From the NCBI GenBank assembly GCA_001839685.1, contig MLAK01001459.1, positions 64,679-128,678 on the forward strand: a DNA stretch of 64,000 nucleotides, read 5' to 3'. A model generated the notes under the pieces. That model had not been told where the DNA came from and searched no databases. It saw only the letters and a program-made list of their open reading frames with translations. This document shows, one piece after another, positions 18,620-28,700 of the stretch. This stretch comes from Tritrichomonas foetus (taxonomy: Eukaryota > Parabasalia > Tritrichomonadida > Tritrichomonadidae). Position 1 is the stretch's first letter, and every line of letters starts with the position of its first letter. A program made the position numbers and the translations under genes.

Positions 18620-19807
18620 ATGTTGAACTCATCATTTCCTCGTGAAGAATGGTTCAAAGAGCTATTTGGATTTTATGAAACAACCCGCGATGTGCAAAAA
18701 TACATTACTGTCAACGAAGATCAAAATGGCGTCACCTTTTTATCGTCGATCAAAAATGGAAATAAGAAATATCAGGCTGGAAAATTCTCGCTCGAAACCC
18801 CCTCAACTCTCAGAAAATCAAACCTTTTGAAAAACAAAAGCGGAAAACAAGGGAAATTCAATATTGTGCATGGATCTGGAATGAATTCAAAAAAGCTTGA
18901 ATACGTTGATATTATGACATCCTGTTCATCACCAAAATTTAATGGGGCCACTTTTCAAGTCGCTTCAAACTTCAACTGTCTCGAATTTAGTTCTTCTTTG
19001 GATTCACAGATTGCATCTTTAGGGGTGACCAATTATGCTTTCAATGTAACTCAAGGTCCTTCTGCTGCTATTTCTACAGCAGCTGGGGCAATTTATCGTA
19101 ATTATTTTATTAATCATGAAAGTTCTAGCAGAAACATAAAGAATGAAGTTAATAATACGCATTTTCATAAATCCGAATCAAATCATCAAAATAATAATTT
19201 AAATGAAATTGGACAATTTGGAAAGCAAATCAATTTGCTACAAAACACCCCTTTGAATGTGATTCAAGGGAGACCACGAATAGAAAATAAGCATGAAATA
19301 GAAAGATTAAAGTCACTTCACTTTGATTGGCAAAATTTGAATAATTATTTCATTGGAAATCATCAACATTTAGAAGTCTGTTTAACAAGAGGTGATACGC
19401 CAAATACTTACAAAAATGTCACAGATAAGCAAATTGTTCATCAAGTTTATGCGGCTGCCTTTAATTTTTATGATTGTGTCATTCCTCATAATTTTGCGTT
19501 TGAAATTTCTCGCTCTCTTCTTCATTCTGAATATGTTTCAACTATTCTTGCTGCTTGGAAAAACTCAAATGAATTTCCAAAAAGCGAAGGATCACATATT
19601 TGCTTTTTGACTTTACTTGGTGGTGGAGTTTTCCTTAATCCACCTGAAGTTGTTGCGCCTGCAATCGCAATGTGTGAAGAAGTGATTGCAGAATCTGGAC
19701 TTGATGTGAACCTCGTCTGTTTTGATGATGACACTTTTAAAGTGTATGCGCCACTCCTTGAAAATACAATGCGACGTACATGTGGAAGGATTATTACTAC
19801 TGATTAA
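18620..19807 (+). CDS. Macro-domain-like protein of an uncharacterised family
   Basis: 395 aa, probably soluble. Two conserved-looking blocks stand out: FQVASNFNCLEF (112-123) with QGPSAAISTAAGAIYRNYF (145-163), and near residues 326-350 a glycine loop LLGGGVFLNPPEVVAPAI followed by the strand LDVNLVCFD. From memory, this combination characterises a widespread uncharacterised family in protists and bacteria. The two glycine-rich loops, each followed by a helix, recall the ADP-ribose-binding loops of macro domains; that link is my inference. Residues about 165-245 form a low-complexity, Asn-rich insert between the blocks. A broken inverted copy of the gene's first codons lies just upstream. 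Confidence 0.7.
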   Translation: MLNSSFPREEWFKELFGFYETTRDVQKYITVNEDQNGVTFLSSIKNGNKKYQAGKFSLETPSTLRKSNLLKNKSGKQGKFNIVHGSGMNSKKLEYVDIMTSCSSPKFNGATFQVASNFNCLEFSSSLDSQIASLGVTNYAFNVTQGPSAAISTAAGAIYRNYFINHESSSRNIKNEVNNTHFHKSESNHQNNNLNEIGQFGKQINLLQNTPLNVIQGRPRIENKHEIERLKSLHFDWQNLNNYFIGNHQHLEVCLTRGDTPNTYKNVTDKQIVHQVYAAAFNFYDCVIPHNFAFEISRSLLHSEYVSTILAAWKNSNEFPKSEGSHICFLTLLGGGVFLNPPEVVAPAIAMCEEVIAESGLDVNLVCFDDDTFKVYAPLLENTMRRTCGRIITTD

Positions 19808-19904
19808 TTCAAATTTCACAAAATATATTTTTGGGTATCTTTGGCACATTAAATGCCATGTTAATGAGGACACGTTTCAAGACAATTCTTGAATTTGGCA
19901 TCCT

Positions 19905-20075
19905 GAAGAATCAACGAATGAAGAACCAAGAATCAACAAAAGAAGAACCAAAAATCAACAAATGAAGAATGAAGAATCAACAAATGAAGAATCAAGAATC
20001 AAGAATCAACAAATGAAGAACCAAGAATCAACAAATGAAGAACCAAGAATCAACAAATGAAGAACCAAGAATCAA
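19905..20075. repeat. Intergenic 22-bp minisatellite, strand-asymmetric
   Basis: About seven imperfect copies of a purine-rich unit built around GAAGAACCAAGAATCAAC, lying between the 3' ends of two convergent genes. Some copies are shortened, or vary as ATGAAGAATGAAG. It is noncoding as far as I can see. The plus strand is almost free of T outside ATC/AAT. Confidence 0.85.
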
Positions 20076-20164
20076 TATAAGAAAAATTAAATACTATTCC
20101 AATGTAAACTAGAAAAACTATGAAAACGAATAATAATTGCTTTTTCTTTTTTATAATCGTGTAA

Positions 20165-21214
20165 TTAAGTGTAGATGCGTCTCACACCAAACCACCTTGG
20201 GCGTTGACTTCCTTTCTCCTTTTCTTCTTCGTTTGAGCCATTCTGGAGGACTGTCCGTACCTTCATTGCCAGTTTTTCGGTAGATTCATCTGTGAGGATT
20301 CTAGTGAGGCGGTGTAAATCATCAGATGAGTAAAAGTTGAGCGTTTTGATGTATTTCACACTGATCAATGAATCGAGGACTTCAATTGCAATTTGCTTAT
20401 CATTTATGTCCAATTCTGAATTTTCGAGAACTTCAACGCAAAAATGAACGCATCCATCACGAATCAGCTCAATGCACATATCTTCATCGAATATCAAATT
20501 GTGCACAATATATAGAGCTAATTGTATTGCTCTTGCCTCGCATAATAAATTCGAATTATTTATATCAACGATGAGCTTCATCACTGGAATCGCCGTTTTG
20601 TGGATTGCTGAAATGAGTGTTGATCGTCCTTGATTTGAGGCACTAATATTCACCAAAATTCCGAGAGCTGCGAGATTCGAATCTCGATTTTCCGCTTTTT
20701 CAATAAACTGGAAAAGGACTGGGAAGAATTCATCGTATTCCGAAATTAGTTGCGAATTGGCACTTTTGGAAGTTAGCGACCAAAGGAGTGTCAAAATAGG
20801 CGATATCCTTTCGTTTCGAATAATTGAAGCTCGAGATGTAATTGAACGAGACATAATTTTAGCGTTTTTGAGGTTTCTTTCTAACATGGAATGAGAATCC
20901 AGGAGTTCGGTGTATTGTTGCTCACATGCGATCGCATATTCTTTGGCCCGTTCCTTGTAGTGTTCAATATCGTCGTTGACCTGCTCTGTTATTGTCATTA
21001 TATGATTGCAAACTGACAAATAGTCATTCTGTGACTTGAGCAGATCAATTTCATATTCGAGGGATTGGTTGGTTAGTTGTCCGAAATATTGCAATTCATT
21101 GATGAGATCCCTGACAATTTCACTACGCTCCTCGATTAGCGTTGCAGTAAGAGGGAAATAAGGACTTTCTTGTTCCATATTTTTTGATGTTGCATCAAAA
21201 TCATGAAATGGCAT
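20165..21214 (-). CDS. Coiled-coil plus armadillo protein, HSF2BP-like architecture
   Basis: I start at the ATG at 21214 (MPFHDFD, 349 aa) because an initiator-like TCATA (21219-21223) lies directly upstream; the frame extends 12 codons further to another ATG at 21250. Residues about 30-125 form a coiled coil (IEERSEIVRDLINELQ and following). From about 135 there is an armadillo-like block: ISPILTLLWSLTS, LAALGILVNISASNQGRSTLI and ALYIVHNLIFDEDM. Length, domain order and the G-(L/I)-V-N-(V/I)-A...GR..L pattern resemble HSF2BP/MEILB2, a meiotic BRCA2-binding protein. This is similarity by eye. A generic ARM protein is the alternative. Confidence 0.7.
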   Translation of the reverse strand: MPFHDFDATSKNMEQESPYFPLTATLIEERSEIVRDLINELQYFGQLTNQSLEYEIDLLKSQNDYLSVCNHIMTITEQVNDDIEHYKERAKEYAIACEQQYTELLDSHSMLERNLKNAKIMSRSITSRASIIRNERISPILTLLWSLTSKSANSQLISEYDEFFPVLFQFIEKAENRDSNLAALGILVNISASNQGRSTLISAIHKTAIPVMKLIVDINNSNLLCEARAIQLALYIVHNLIFDEDMCIELIRDGCVHFCVEVLENSELDINDKQIAIEVLDSLISVKYIKTLNFYSSDDLHRLTRILTDESTEKLAMKVRTVLQNGSNEEEKEKGSQRPRWFGVRRIYT

Positions 21215-21218
21215 GTTA

Positions 21219-21223
21219 TATGA
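21219..21223 (-). promoter_or_regulatory. Initiator-like element TCATA
   Basis: Lies about 7 nt before the ATG at 21214 and supports that start over the upstream in-frame ATG. Confidence 0.45.
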
Positions 21224-21511
21224 AAAAATTTTGATGCAATATTTAATCATTATGGAGATCTCTCTCCGAATTTAGAATATTGGGTAAAATTCGTGAAAAA
21301 TAAAATTCAAAATATTCATAGTTTGAAATGTGATTGATAATAAATGGATCAACTAAGCAAAGTTAAATGTCAACATTCAATTAAAATATTTTTGAATATT
21401 GATTCCGTTGGAACTATCATACATTGTCATTTGGGAAGCTTATATATGTTGGTTATTATGAATGTATTTGAAAAGAAATATAAAAGATAAATAATTTTGA
21501 ATTCGAATACT

Positions 21512-22369
21512 TTATTTAGTAGGTGTTGGCGCTCTTTGGGATTGGAAATATTGATTTCCTTCAAATTGCGCGTATAGTGAAAACAAATGATGCAGAGATT
21601 CAACAATATTTCCATGAACAGGAATTTCAAGCAGAGAACAGATTACTTTTGCGTAATCTTCAAAGCTTAGATCCATATCAGCACTTGGAAGAGGAACAGA
21701 ATTTAATGTTTCTTCAAATTCTTCAGGCCAAGGCTCCATCAACTGTTCTAATTCTGGCATTTTACTGGAATAAATGAATGTTGGAGGTGGGCGGTTTCTG
21801 TGCACTTCTTCAATAGATTCAAGCCATGATGTAAGTGCTTTTCTATTCTTTTGGGGATCTTCGATGAATCCAATATATCCATCACCTTCGTTTGCTGGCG
21901 AATTAACACCATACTGTTCACGAAGTTCCATTCTTAATATTTGTGGGTTACTTTGAGAAATGGATGGCTCGTCGACGATAACTAAACCTAAATCATCCAT
22001 TTCGCCATCTGGCCTTGGGACTTTGATGAAGGCATCGATAGATCCAATGGCTGGAACGAGCTCTGGGATGAATGGTTTCCAATGAACTGTGATTTCGACT
22101 GGTTCGGGTTGGAATTTTGAGATAAGCATAAATAGAGATGCCATGTCGGAAGATGCTCCTGTTAAATCGTCGCCAGGATCAGAATTTTGATATGTCGATT
22201 TGTACTGATCGTAGCTTCCAGTGTTATTATAATCATTATCGTCCATATTCAACGAATAAGGCTGGTAATTCTGTGAATTTTGCATGAGAGAATCGTAGTT
22301 GCCATCGTCACTCATTCCACTATTAATATTTAAGTCTAATCCACTGTTTATATCATCTTCATCAGACAT
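21512..22369 (-). CDS. IFT46: Intraflagellar transport protein 46 (IFT-B)
   Basis: Core subunit of IFT complex B, needed to build flagella. In 285 aa, residues 1-80 are acidic, Asn/Asp/Ser-rich and disordered, as in other IFT46 proteins. The conserved domain (about 88-285) shows the family markers in order: FIPELVPAIGSIDAFIKVPR, PDGEMDDLGLVIVDEP, SNPQILRMELRE, SWLESIEEVHRNRPPPT, MPELEQLMEPWPEEFEE and SLHHLFSLYAQFEGNQYF. The frame ends with APTPTK. ATG at 22369. It is divergently transcribed from the CAMK-like kinase. I am confident of this identity; it shows that the organism is flagellated. Confidence 0.95.
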   Translation of the reverse strand: MSDEDDINSGLDLNINSGMSDDGNYDSLMQNSQNYQPYSLNMDDNDYNNTGSYDQYKSTYQNSDPGDDLTGASSDMASLFMLISKFQPEPVEITVHWKPFIPELVPAIGSIDAFIKVPRPDGEMDDLGLVIVDEPSISQSNPQILRMELREQYGVNSPANEGDGYIGFIEDPQKNRKALTSWLESIEEVHRNRPPPTFIYSSKMPELEQLMEPWPEEFEETLNSVPLPSADMDLSFEDYAKVICSLLEIPVHGNIVESLHHLFSLYAQFEGNQYFQSQRAPTPTK

Positions 22370-23133
22370 TTTTTACAAAATTAAACGTATATAAAATAAC
22401 GATAAGTGAGGATTGCTAAATCCTAATAAAGAATTATGATGTTATTTGGCCATTTAAATTGAATTTCTGGAATTGAAATTATCAAAAAGTTGTTCCGAAA
22501 TTTGTGATGATTTTATAAACGTTCGTATGCGTTTTCTGCGTATATTTAGTCATATTTGTGTTCTCTTTTGACTAATTAATCAGTCAAAAGATGATCAAAG
22601 CGAAATCCAGTTGTGACAGAAATATAAATGATCGAATAAAAATGACCTTTCTGAACAATAATCATGATCGGTCAATTATACGAGATATCATATTTGCAAT
22701 CAAATTAGAGACAATGGTCAGAGAAAATATCAGAGTGATAACTGCTCCCACTTGTTAAATTTCTCAGAAATCATTTAACGCTAATTCACAATAAAACAGT
22801 TCATCCTTCACAAATATTTGGCAGTCCATTTCAATCGTAATTGAAAAATATTCGTATTTTCTCCAATGAGTCATCATCTCTGTATATCATCAATATATAT
22901 TTCGTAACTGATAATAAAATATTGATCATTTATCCAATTCAATTTCTATTCCATTTTATCGGACACAATTTTCAATAGCTATTCAGATTTATAAACTTTT
23001 TGTATAAGTTTTAAATGACTTTTTTTTGTGATCAATCAAACACTATCAAAAGTAGTAATTTATATCATTGAATTTTGAAGATTTATCGGAATGAAAAAAT
23101 AAATATTTCCATTTTTGTGTTCTACTTTTCAAT
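22370..23133. other. Divergent spacer between IFT46 and the CAMK-like kinase
   Basis: About 760 bp of AT-rich sequence that should contain both promoters. The only structure noted is a perfect 9-bp inverted repeat, CTTTTGACT...AGTCAAAAG, with an 8-nt spacer at 22565-22590. No RNA gene or ORF was recognised. Confidence 0.5.
22565..22590. promoter_or_regulatory. Perfect 9-bp inverted repeat, possible factor-binding site
   Basis: CTTTTGACT and its exact complement flank AATTAATC, in a divergent intergenic region about 195 bp from the IFT46 ATG. A dimeric DNA-binding site or a chance palindrome. Confidence 0.25.
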
Positions 23134-24210
23134 ATGCTCTCAGAATTGCGAAAATTGAATTCATTTTCATCAATGATACGCTATGTGTGCACAAAGGAAC
23201 TTGGCCATGGCGCCTTCTCCACTGTGTATAAGTGTCACAGAGCAGATACCGGAGAGAGTTTTGCGATTAAAGTTTTTCCAAAATCGAATTTGAAAAAATC
23301 GGATGATAAAAAACGCTTTCAGAGAGAGTTGAATACAATGGCATTTATCCATCATGAAAACATCATTTCTTTACACGACTGCTTTTCAGATGATGACAAT
23401 TTCTACCTTGTGATGACTCTTTGTAAGAATGGCGAACTTGCGGATTACATTGCACGTAATTCAAAGTTACAAGAAGATATTGCTTTACATATATTCAAGC
23501 AAATTTTAGCTGCAATATCAACTTTGCATTCATACAATATTGTTCATCGTGATTTGAAGCCACAAAACATTTTGTTTACTGAATTTCCAAATATTAAAGT
23601 TGGTAATTTTGGTTTAAGCGATTCAACAGCAAACAAAAAGACTATTCACAATTTTTGTGGCTCAATATGCTTTTGCTCACCTGAATGCCTTTCCAGAATG
23701 GAATATGATCCAATAAAAAGTGATATCTGGAGCCTAGGTGTTATTCTATATAATATGGTTGTTGGAGTCCATCCATGGGGAACAAAAAGTGATACAGTAA
23801 TGATCAGAAATATTAAAAGAGCATACTATAATATTCCAAAGTTTGTTTCAAAGGATTGTGCCGATCTAATTAGTCGGATGATGAAACTTAACCCTGAAGA
23901 CAGAATTACAATGTCTGAGATTTCGAAGCATCCATGGATCAAAGGAGAATTTCATAAGGTTGAACCAAACATTATTCGATCACTAGACGAATTCATCCAC
24001 TTTGATATTACTGATACTGATAGTGATATTTACTCGCCTTTTAATGAGCCAATGCACTCAGAATCAAAAATTGTTTCATTTGAAGGTGTAATTCATTCAT
24101 CCCCAAGCTTTTCCTCCACTCCAAAGAAATTAAAGTTTCCAAATGCCAATAAAAGGAGAAAAACTGAACCAGAAACATATTATCACCCGGTTCATCGTGC
24201 GTTTACATGA
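23134..24210 (+). CDS. CAMK-like protein kinase with NFG instead of DFG
   Basis: A kinase domain of the CAMK/CAMKL type fills residues 16-273: GHGAFSTV loop (24-31), FAIK with K46, HRDLKPQN (138-145), a SP(E)CL APE-equivalent, DIWSLGVILYNMVVG and HPWIKG. The Mg-binding DFG Asp is replaced: codon 158 is AAT, giving GNFG. The change is a single transition from GAT and predicts weak or no phosphotransfer. The 85-residue tail is Ser/Pro-rich and basic near the end (KKLKFPNANKRRK), a possible nuclear signal. The Met at residue 14 (23173) follows TCATTTTCATC and gives the usual start just before the glycine loop; it may be the true start. Confidence 0.85.
   Translation: MLSELRKLNSFSSMIRYVCTKELGHGAFSTVYKCHRADTGESFAIKVFPKSNLKKSDDKKRFQRELNTMAFIHHENIISLHDCFSDDDNFYLVMTLCKNGELADYIARNSKLQEDIALHIFKQILAAISTLHSYNIVHRDLKPQNILFTEFPNIKVGNFGLSDSTANKKTIHNFCGSICFCSPECLSRMEYDPIKSDIWSLGVILYNMVVGVHPWGTKSDTVMIRNIKRAYYNIPKFVSKDCADLISRMMKLNPEDRITMSEISKHPWIKGEFHKVEPNIIRSLDEFIHFDITDTDSDIYSPFNEPMHSESKIVSFEGVIHSSPSFSSTPKKLKFPNANKRRKTEPETYYHPVHRAFT
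23161..23165 (+). promoter_or_regulatory. Initiator-like TCATT before the second ATG of the NFG kinase
   Basis: If used, translation would begin at the ATG at 23173 rather than 23134, removing 13 residues ahead of the kinase domain. Confidence 0.35.
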
Positions 24211-24689
24211 AGATTGTGTTATTTATTTAAAAAATATTGTAAATAAAAAAAGATACTTTCCATTTAAAATTTCACTTTTTGCGCTAATAAGAAAATTAAT
24301 TGCTTTCATTTCATTTTCGATTTATATCAACCATTATTTTATTGACTCTTTTTTTGACTGAAATAAAAAAAAAATGGTTTTTTTTCCCATTGTAAATGTG
24401 TTATAGATGATTGTAAATAAGGTGAGTACAATAGAATGGTTGGTTTTTAGTGGAATCAGTCGAAGAGTCATAATTTAATCATCAGAAATTAAATATATTA
24501 TGTGAAAGATAACAAAAAAGCTTACAGTCATTACATGAACAATATAGTAGATATATGCTTTCAACTTCAATTTCTAAATAGTATGAAAAGATAAATATCT
24601 ATTTGGTTGAAAAGTCATAAAAGTTCTTAATTTGGTTTTATAGTTTGTGAGTTACAAGATATAATATAGATATCAATTTTAGAATACAT
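24211..24689. other. Convergent spacer, nothing recognised
   Basis: AT-rich 3' flanks of two convergent genes, with several TAAA motifs that could act in 3' end formation. No other feature was seen. Confidence 0.5.
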
Positions 24690-25490
24690 TTATTGAGGAA
24701 AACAAACATCTTTGAGGATTGACAATGGTGCATTTTTAATAATTGGGTCACTCCACTGCCATAAAGAATAATGACCACATATTGCAAATGAATTAATGCA
24801 AATTCCACAGGAATGCTGCGCTTTGGATCTTGGAACATAAACAGCATGATTATGAGCAACGATGAAATTGTAAGATTTATGTTTTGGATCTTTTTCTGCT
24901 TGTTTTAGCAAGTCTTTATAAGCCGATAAAATTTCATCAGGTGTTATTTTATTCAATTTCTCAGAATGATACACAATTGGAAGTTTTTCTTTTGCAACCA
25001 TTGCATCAAAGATAGGTGCTTCCTTAATAGGGGTGAATTGGATGTGTTTATGAAGCTGTGAACATCCTGATTCAAGCCCTGCATTATAATAAGCAATTCC
25101 TTCATTTTCAAATGCATTTATTATTTGTGTAAATGCTGAACAATCAGATCGAGTTAAATCTGAACCTTGTTCAGCATTTTTATCAATAGATGACAAAACA
25201 ATGTGTCCTTGGCATTGCATGAATTTATTAATAATCACGTGATGTTCTGCATCGTCTTTTGTTAAATCACAAACATGCATGTGTGACTCGAATGGAGGAA
25301 GTAATGGATCCACCCTCCTTTTGACGGGCTGATCGCTGAGGTCTTTTAATAAGGCAGGATCGTAATAATGCATTATAAATTGAAAGCCTTGATCAACAAT
25401 GGTTTCGGGATTTTGTAAGAATAATTGATAAGCGTGCTTTATCGATTGAGCGAATTTTGCTTCAGAGAGAATTTTCTGTTTCAAACTCAT
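24690..25490 (-). CDS. Ap4A phosphorylase / ATP adenylyltransferase (Apa1/2 family)
   Basis: Catalyses phosphorolysis of diadenosine tetraphosphate to ATP and ADP, or the reverse, in the cytosol. At 266 aa it is near the family's length (about 300). The HIT-superfamily active-site segment is present as SGCSQLHKHIQF (about residues 162-173), corresponding to the G.SQ.HKHLQ motif in which the central His forms the nucleotidyl intermediate. The N-terminal DPLLPPFE (about 61-68) and the C-terminal NSFAICGHY (about 228-236) block also match this family. ATG at 25490, with TCACA about 23 nt upstream. No targeting signal is seen. Confidence 0.88.
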   Translation of the reverse strand: MSLKQKILSEAKFAQSIKHAYQLFLQNPETIVDQGFQFIMHYYDPALLKDLSDQPVKRRVDPLLPPFESHMHVCDLTKDDAEHHVIINKFMQCQGHIVLSSIDKNAEQGSDLTRSDCSAFTQIINAFENEGIAYYNAGLESGCSQLHKHIQFTPIKEAPIFDAMVAKEKLPIVYHSEKLNKITPDEILSAYKDLLKQAEKDPKHKSYNFIVAHNHAVYVPRSKAQHSCGICINSFAICGHYSLWQWSDPIIKNAPLSILKDVCFPQ

Positions 25491-25695
25491 TTTTTTTTAA
25501 ATTTTTTCACAATGTGATCGACCTCATTCAATTTTTCTATAAATTATTCTCAACAACTTTATTATTTGAGCATATAAATGGTCAAATAATGTTTAGATTA
25601 TTGAAAAAATGATTTGAGTATTTAAATGGCTTATGATTCTGAATAATTAGAGGATATTTAAATAGAAAACCACTTAATTAGCCTTGACGAAATGA

Positions 25696-25701
25696 CCTTT
25701 T
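25696..25701 (+). promoter_or_regulatory. CCTTTT element close to start codon
   Basis: GACCTTTT lies 11 nt before the ATG at 25712. A CCTTT motif overlapping the start site (M5) has been described in Trichomonas. The same GACCTTTT occurs just before the RPL3 ATG here. Confidence 0.35.
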
Positions 25702-25711
25702 CAGTTCAAAA

Positions 25712-28700
25712 ATGCTTGTCATCTATTTACTTCAAATAGCCGCAAGCTCCTCATTTTGTTTTTATTCGAGCGATTCATCCTTATGTCCATCATCATCAGA
25801 ATTGATCGATTTGACCCAATTTTCTCAATTTAAGGCCAAAGATTTATCATCAGAAACAGAAATCGAACTTTATGTCGCCGATGACTTTAGTGAAAATTGT
25901 GTACTTGATTTTACCTCTTTAAAAGCCAGTAAAGCGAATATTAAAATTCAAGCGGTCGGAAATAATCACAAAAATATTTATTTATCAATCGGCAAATCAT
26001 TTTTCAAATCGCACAAATCACTCAAATTAGAAAGAATATCGATTCATCCTGTTAACGGAGGCGATCTTGAATTCCCCGACCTTACATTAGTTGATTCCAA
26101 ATTTATTCAGCAAAATGAAATAAATGTCATGGCAAATGAAATCCATTCTGACATTTCTAGTTTATCTCAAATTCACCAGCTTTCAGCTTTGAATTTTCAT
26201 ATCATCATGAATAATTTCGTCAAAGGATCTTCTTCAATTTCCGGTGTATTTTCTACATCGCCTGTTTCAATTGAAGATTTTTCCGACGGAAAATATCGTT
26301 TTGTTTTTGCTGAAGATCAAATTTTTATCTATTTTGAAAATAACATAGATCCTTTTATTTTAACAACCACTGAATTTACTCAATGCTTATCAATAGTGAG
26401 CTCAAATCCAAAGGCCGAAATTTCTCTGCTTTCTATCGTTGAAAGTTTAACATCAACAAAGCAAAAAATCGAAATAATGGCATCAAATGGAGCAGTTTTC
26501 ATATTTTCTGATTGTAAATGGCCATCAATAAATACAGAAATTGTTTTCAATCATCCTGGTGATGCCAACATTGAGTTGTTTTCAGCTGATATTCCATTGA
26601 AAATTAATGCAGGTGAAGGAAATTTAAATATTAACTTAAATTCAGGAAAAGCATCAATATTAAGTTTGACTATTTCTGATAATGAAAAAGAGAATGTTAT
26701 AATTAATAACAAAAATGTAGCAACTAATCAAGAATATTCTTTTTATCCTTCAAATTTGCTGATTTCAAAATTATTTGCTTCTTCACAATCTCTAAATTCA
26801 GAAGGCGATAATTTGACTATCATTGTTTCATCATTATATCCAACATCTGACACTATTCGTTTAAACGGCGATGCTTATTATTCATTTATTAGCAATATCA
26901 CAACATCTATTGTTAGTATTGAAGTCGATAATTTTATATGGTCTGGTAGCTTTAATTTTCATATTCTTTTTTCTCTCGATGATTATTCCACGTTGAAAGT
27001 CAATAAAAATCTCATTTTCGAGAAAGTCGATACTGAATCCAAAAATTTTGTGATTGTTTCACCTATCAGTGAACTCAAAAATGATGATCTTTCAAAATTA
27101 GTTGGTAAGTCATATGATATCATTACTGCACCACCTCAATACAATCTATCAAGAAATCAGTTTAGAATTTCCTTCGAAAAACAAGGATTACCAAGCTCCG
27201 CAAATGTAAATATGAATCTTTTATATTCCAATGTTTTTACTACACAAGTTACTTTTGATAAATTGATTTTATCAATTTCAAGAAATATTAATGACCTCAC
27301 AAATCAATTCTGCATTGGACAAAATGAGAAATGTCCATCAAATTTCATGACGATTGAAAATATGGATGGTTTTCAAGCCAAGATTTATAATATTTCCAAA
27401 TCAGTCACATTTTATATCTTCAAAGATTCATTAATTGACCTTTCAGCGTATCCTGAAATATATACACTCGAAATTATTGCACCAGGAAATAAGTTTGAAG
27501 TTACACTCAGTCACTCTTTATTATCCAAGCCATATTTCAAAGCAGAAAATGTAAAAATCGTATTGAATGATGGTGAAATTTTCACAGGAGAAATTGGTCT
27601 TTACTCATATTTAATCAATATCGAATTTGATTTCACCAATGTTTCTGAAACTAATCGAAAGTTAAAAGGAATGATGGTTAGCTGTGATATAAATACTATC
27701 CAAAGAGTTCCACTCACTGCCCAAACCATATTTCTTGTTGATTTGATCGATCCCACCATAAATTTGTATCAAAACGGAATTTCCATAAATAAATCGGAAA
27801 TCTACGAGATTTTCAGGGAAAGTTCACAACCAAACATAATTTTCACATTTTCTTCACATCAATATGTAAAAATAAATTGTGCATTTGCTTATAATGATGT
27901 GGTAAAATATGGAGTTCAAATCACTTCAGAAGTTGCCTGTGATTTCGATGTAAATGGTACATTCCCATCAAGCTTTAAAGGAATCTTTTTCACGACTTTA
28001 CGTGGCCTCTTAGAAGTTCATAGTGAGCATCCACCAGTATATATTGATTCAGCTGTTGATGGATCCTTTATAATTTCCAATACTGAAAAAGTTTATTTCA
28101 ATGGTACAACCGATTTGAGGGCTGATATTACGTTCAACTGTGCAAAAATAGGCCAATGTCAGTACATTTTTGAAGAAGCATCTATTAATGCCCAAAATTC
28201 CTTGAAATTCTCAGAAGAATCAAATGGAATTCTTAAAATAGATCGCATTCATTTCTTTGACACAAAATCATCCATCCAAATACCAAGATTATTAGTTGGT
28301 AAAGAATTCATCTTTGATCAACCAGCTAGGGTTACATTTAATTCATTGGAATTTGAAAGTGACTCCATTTTGAATATACCATTTTCAATGAATGACAGAA
28401 CATTCATTCAAATCAATAATTTCACTGGATTTCCTCCAAAAGTGACTTCAATTGATTTTTCTTCAGATTTTAATGATAATGAATTAGAATCATATTTGAA
28501 ATCGCATTACATTGATGTCATTTGTGCAAAAGGAGAAATTCAATGTGATAACTGGAATTTTGAAGATAAAAATTCCAAATTGAATCAAAAATCATTTGAA
28601 GTGAGATGTTACTCAAAAAGCTCCAACCAGCAATGTATTGCAATCACTTCTAAAGATGCACCTATTTATCAAACTCCTTCTCCATCGGCGTCATTTTTAC

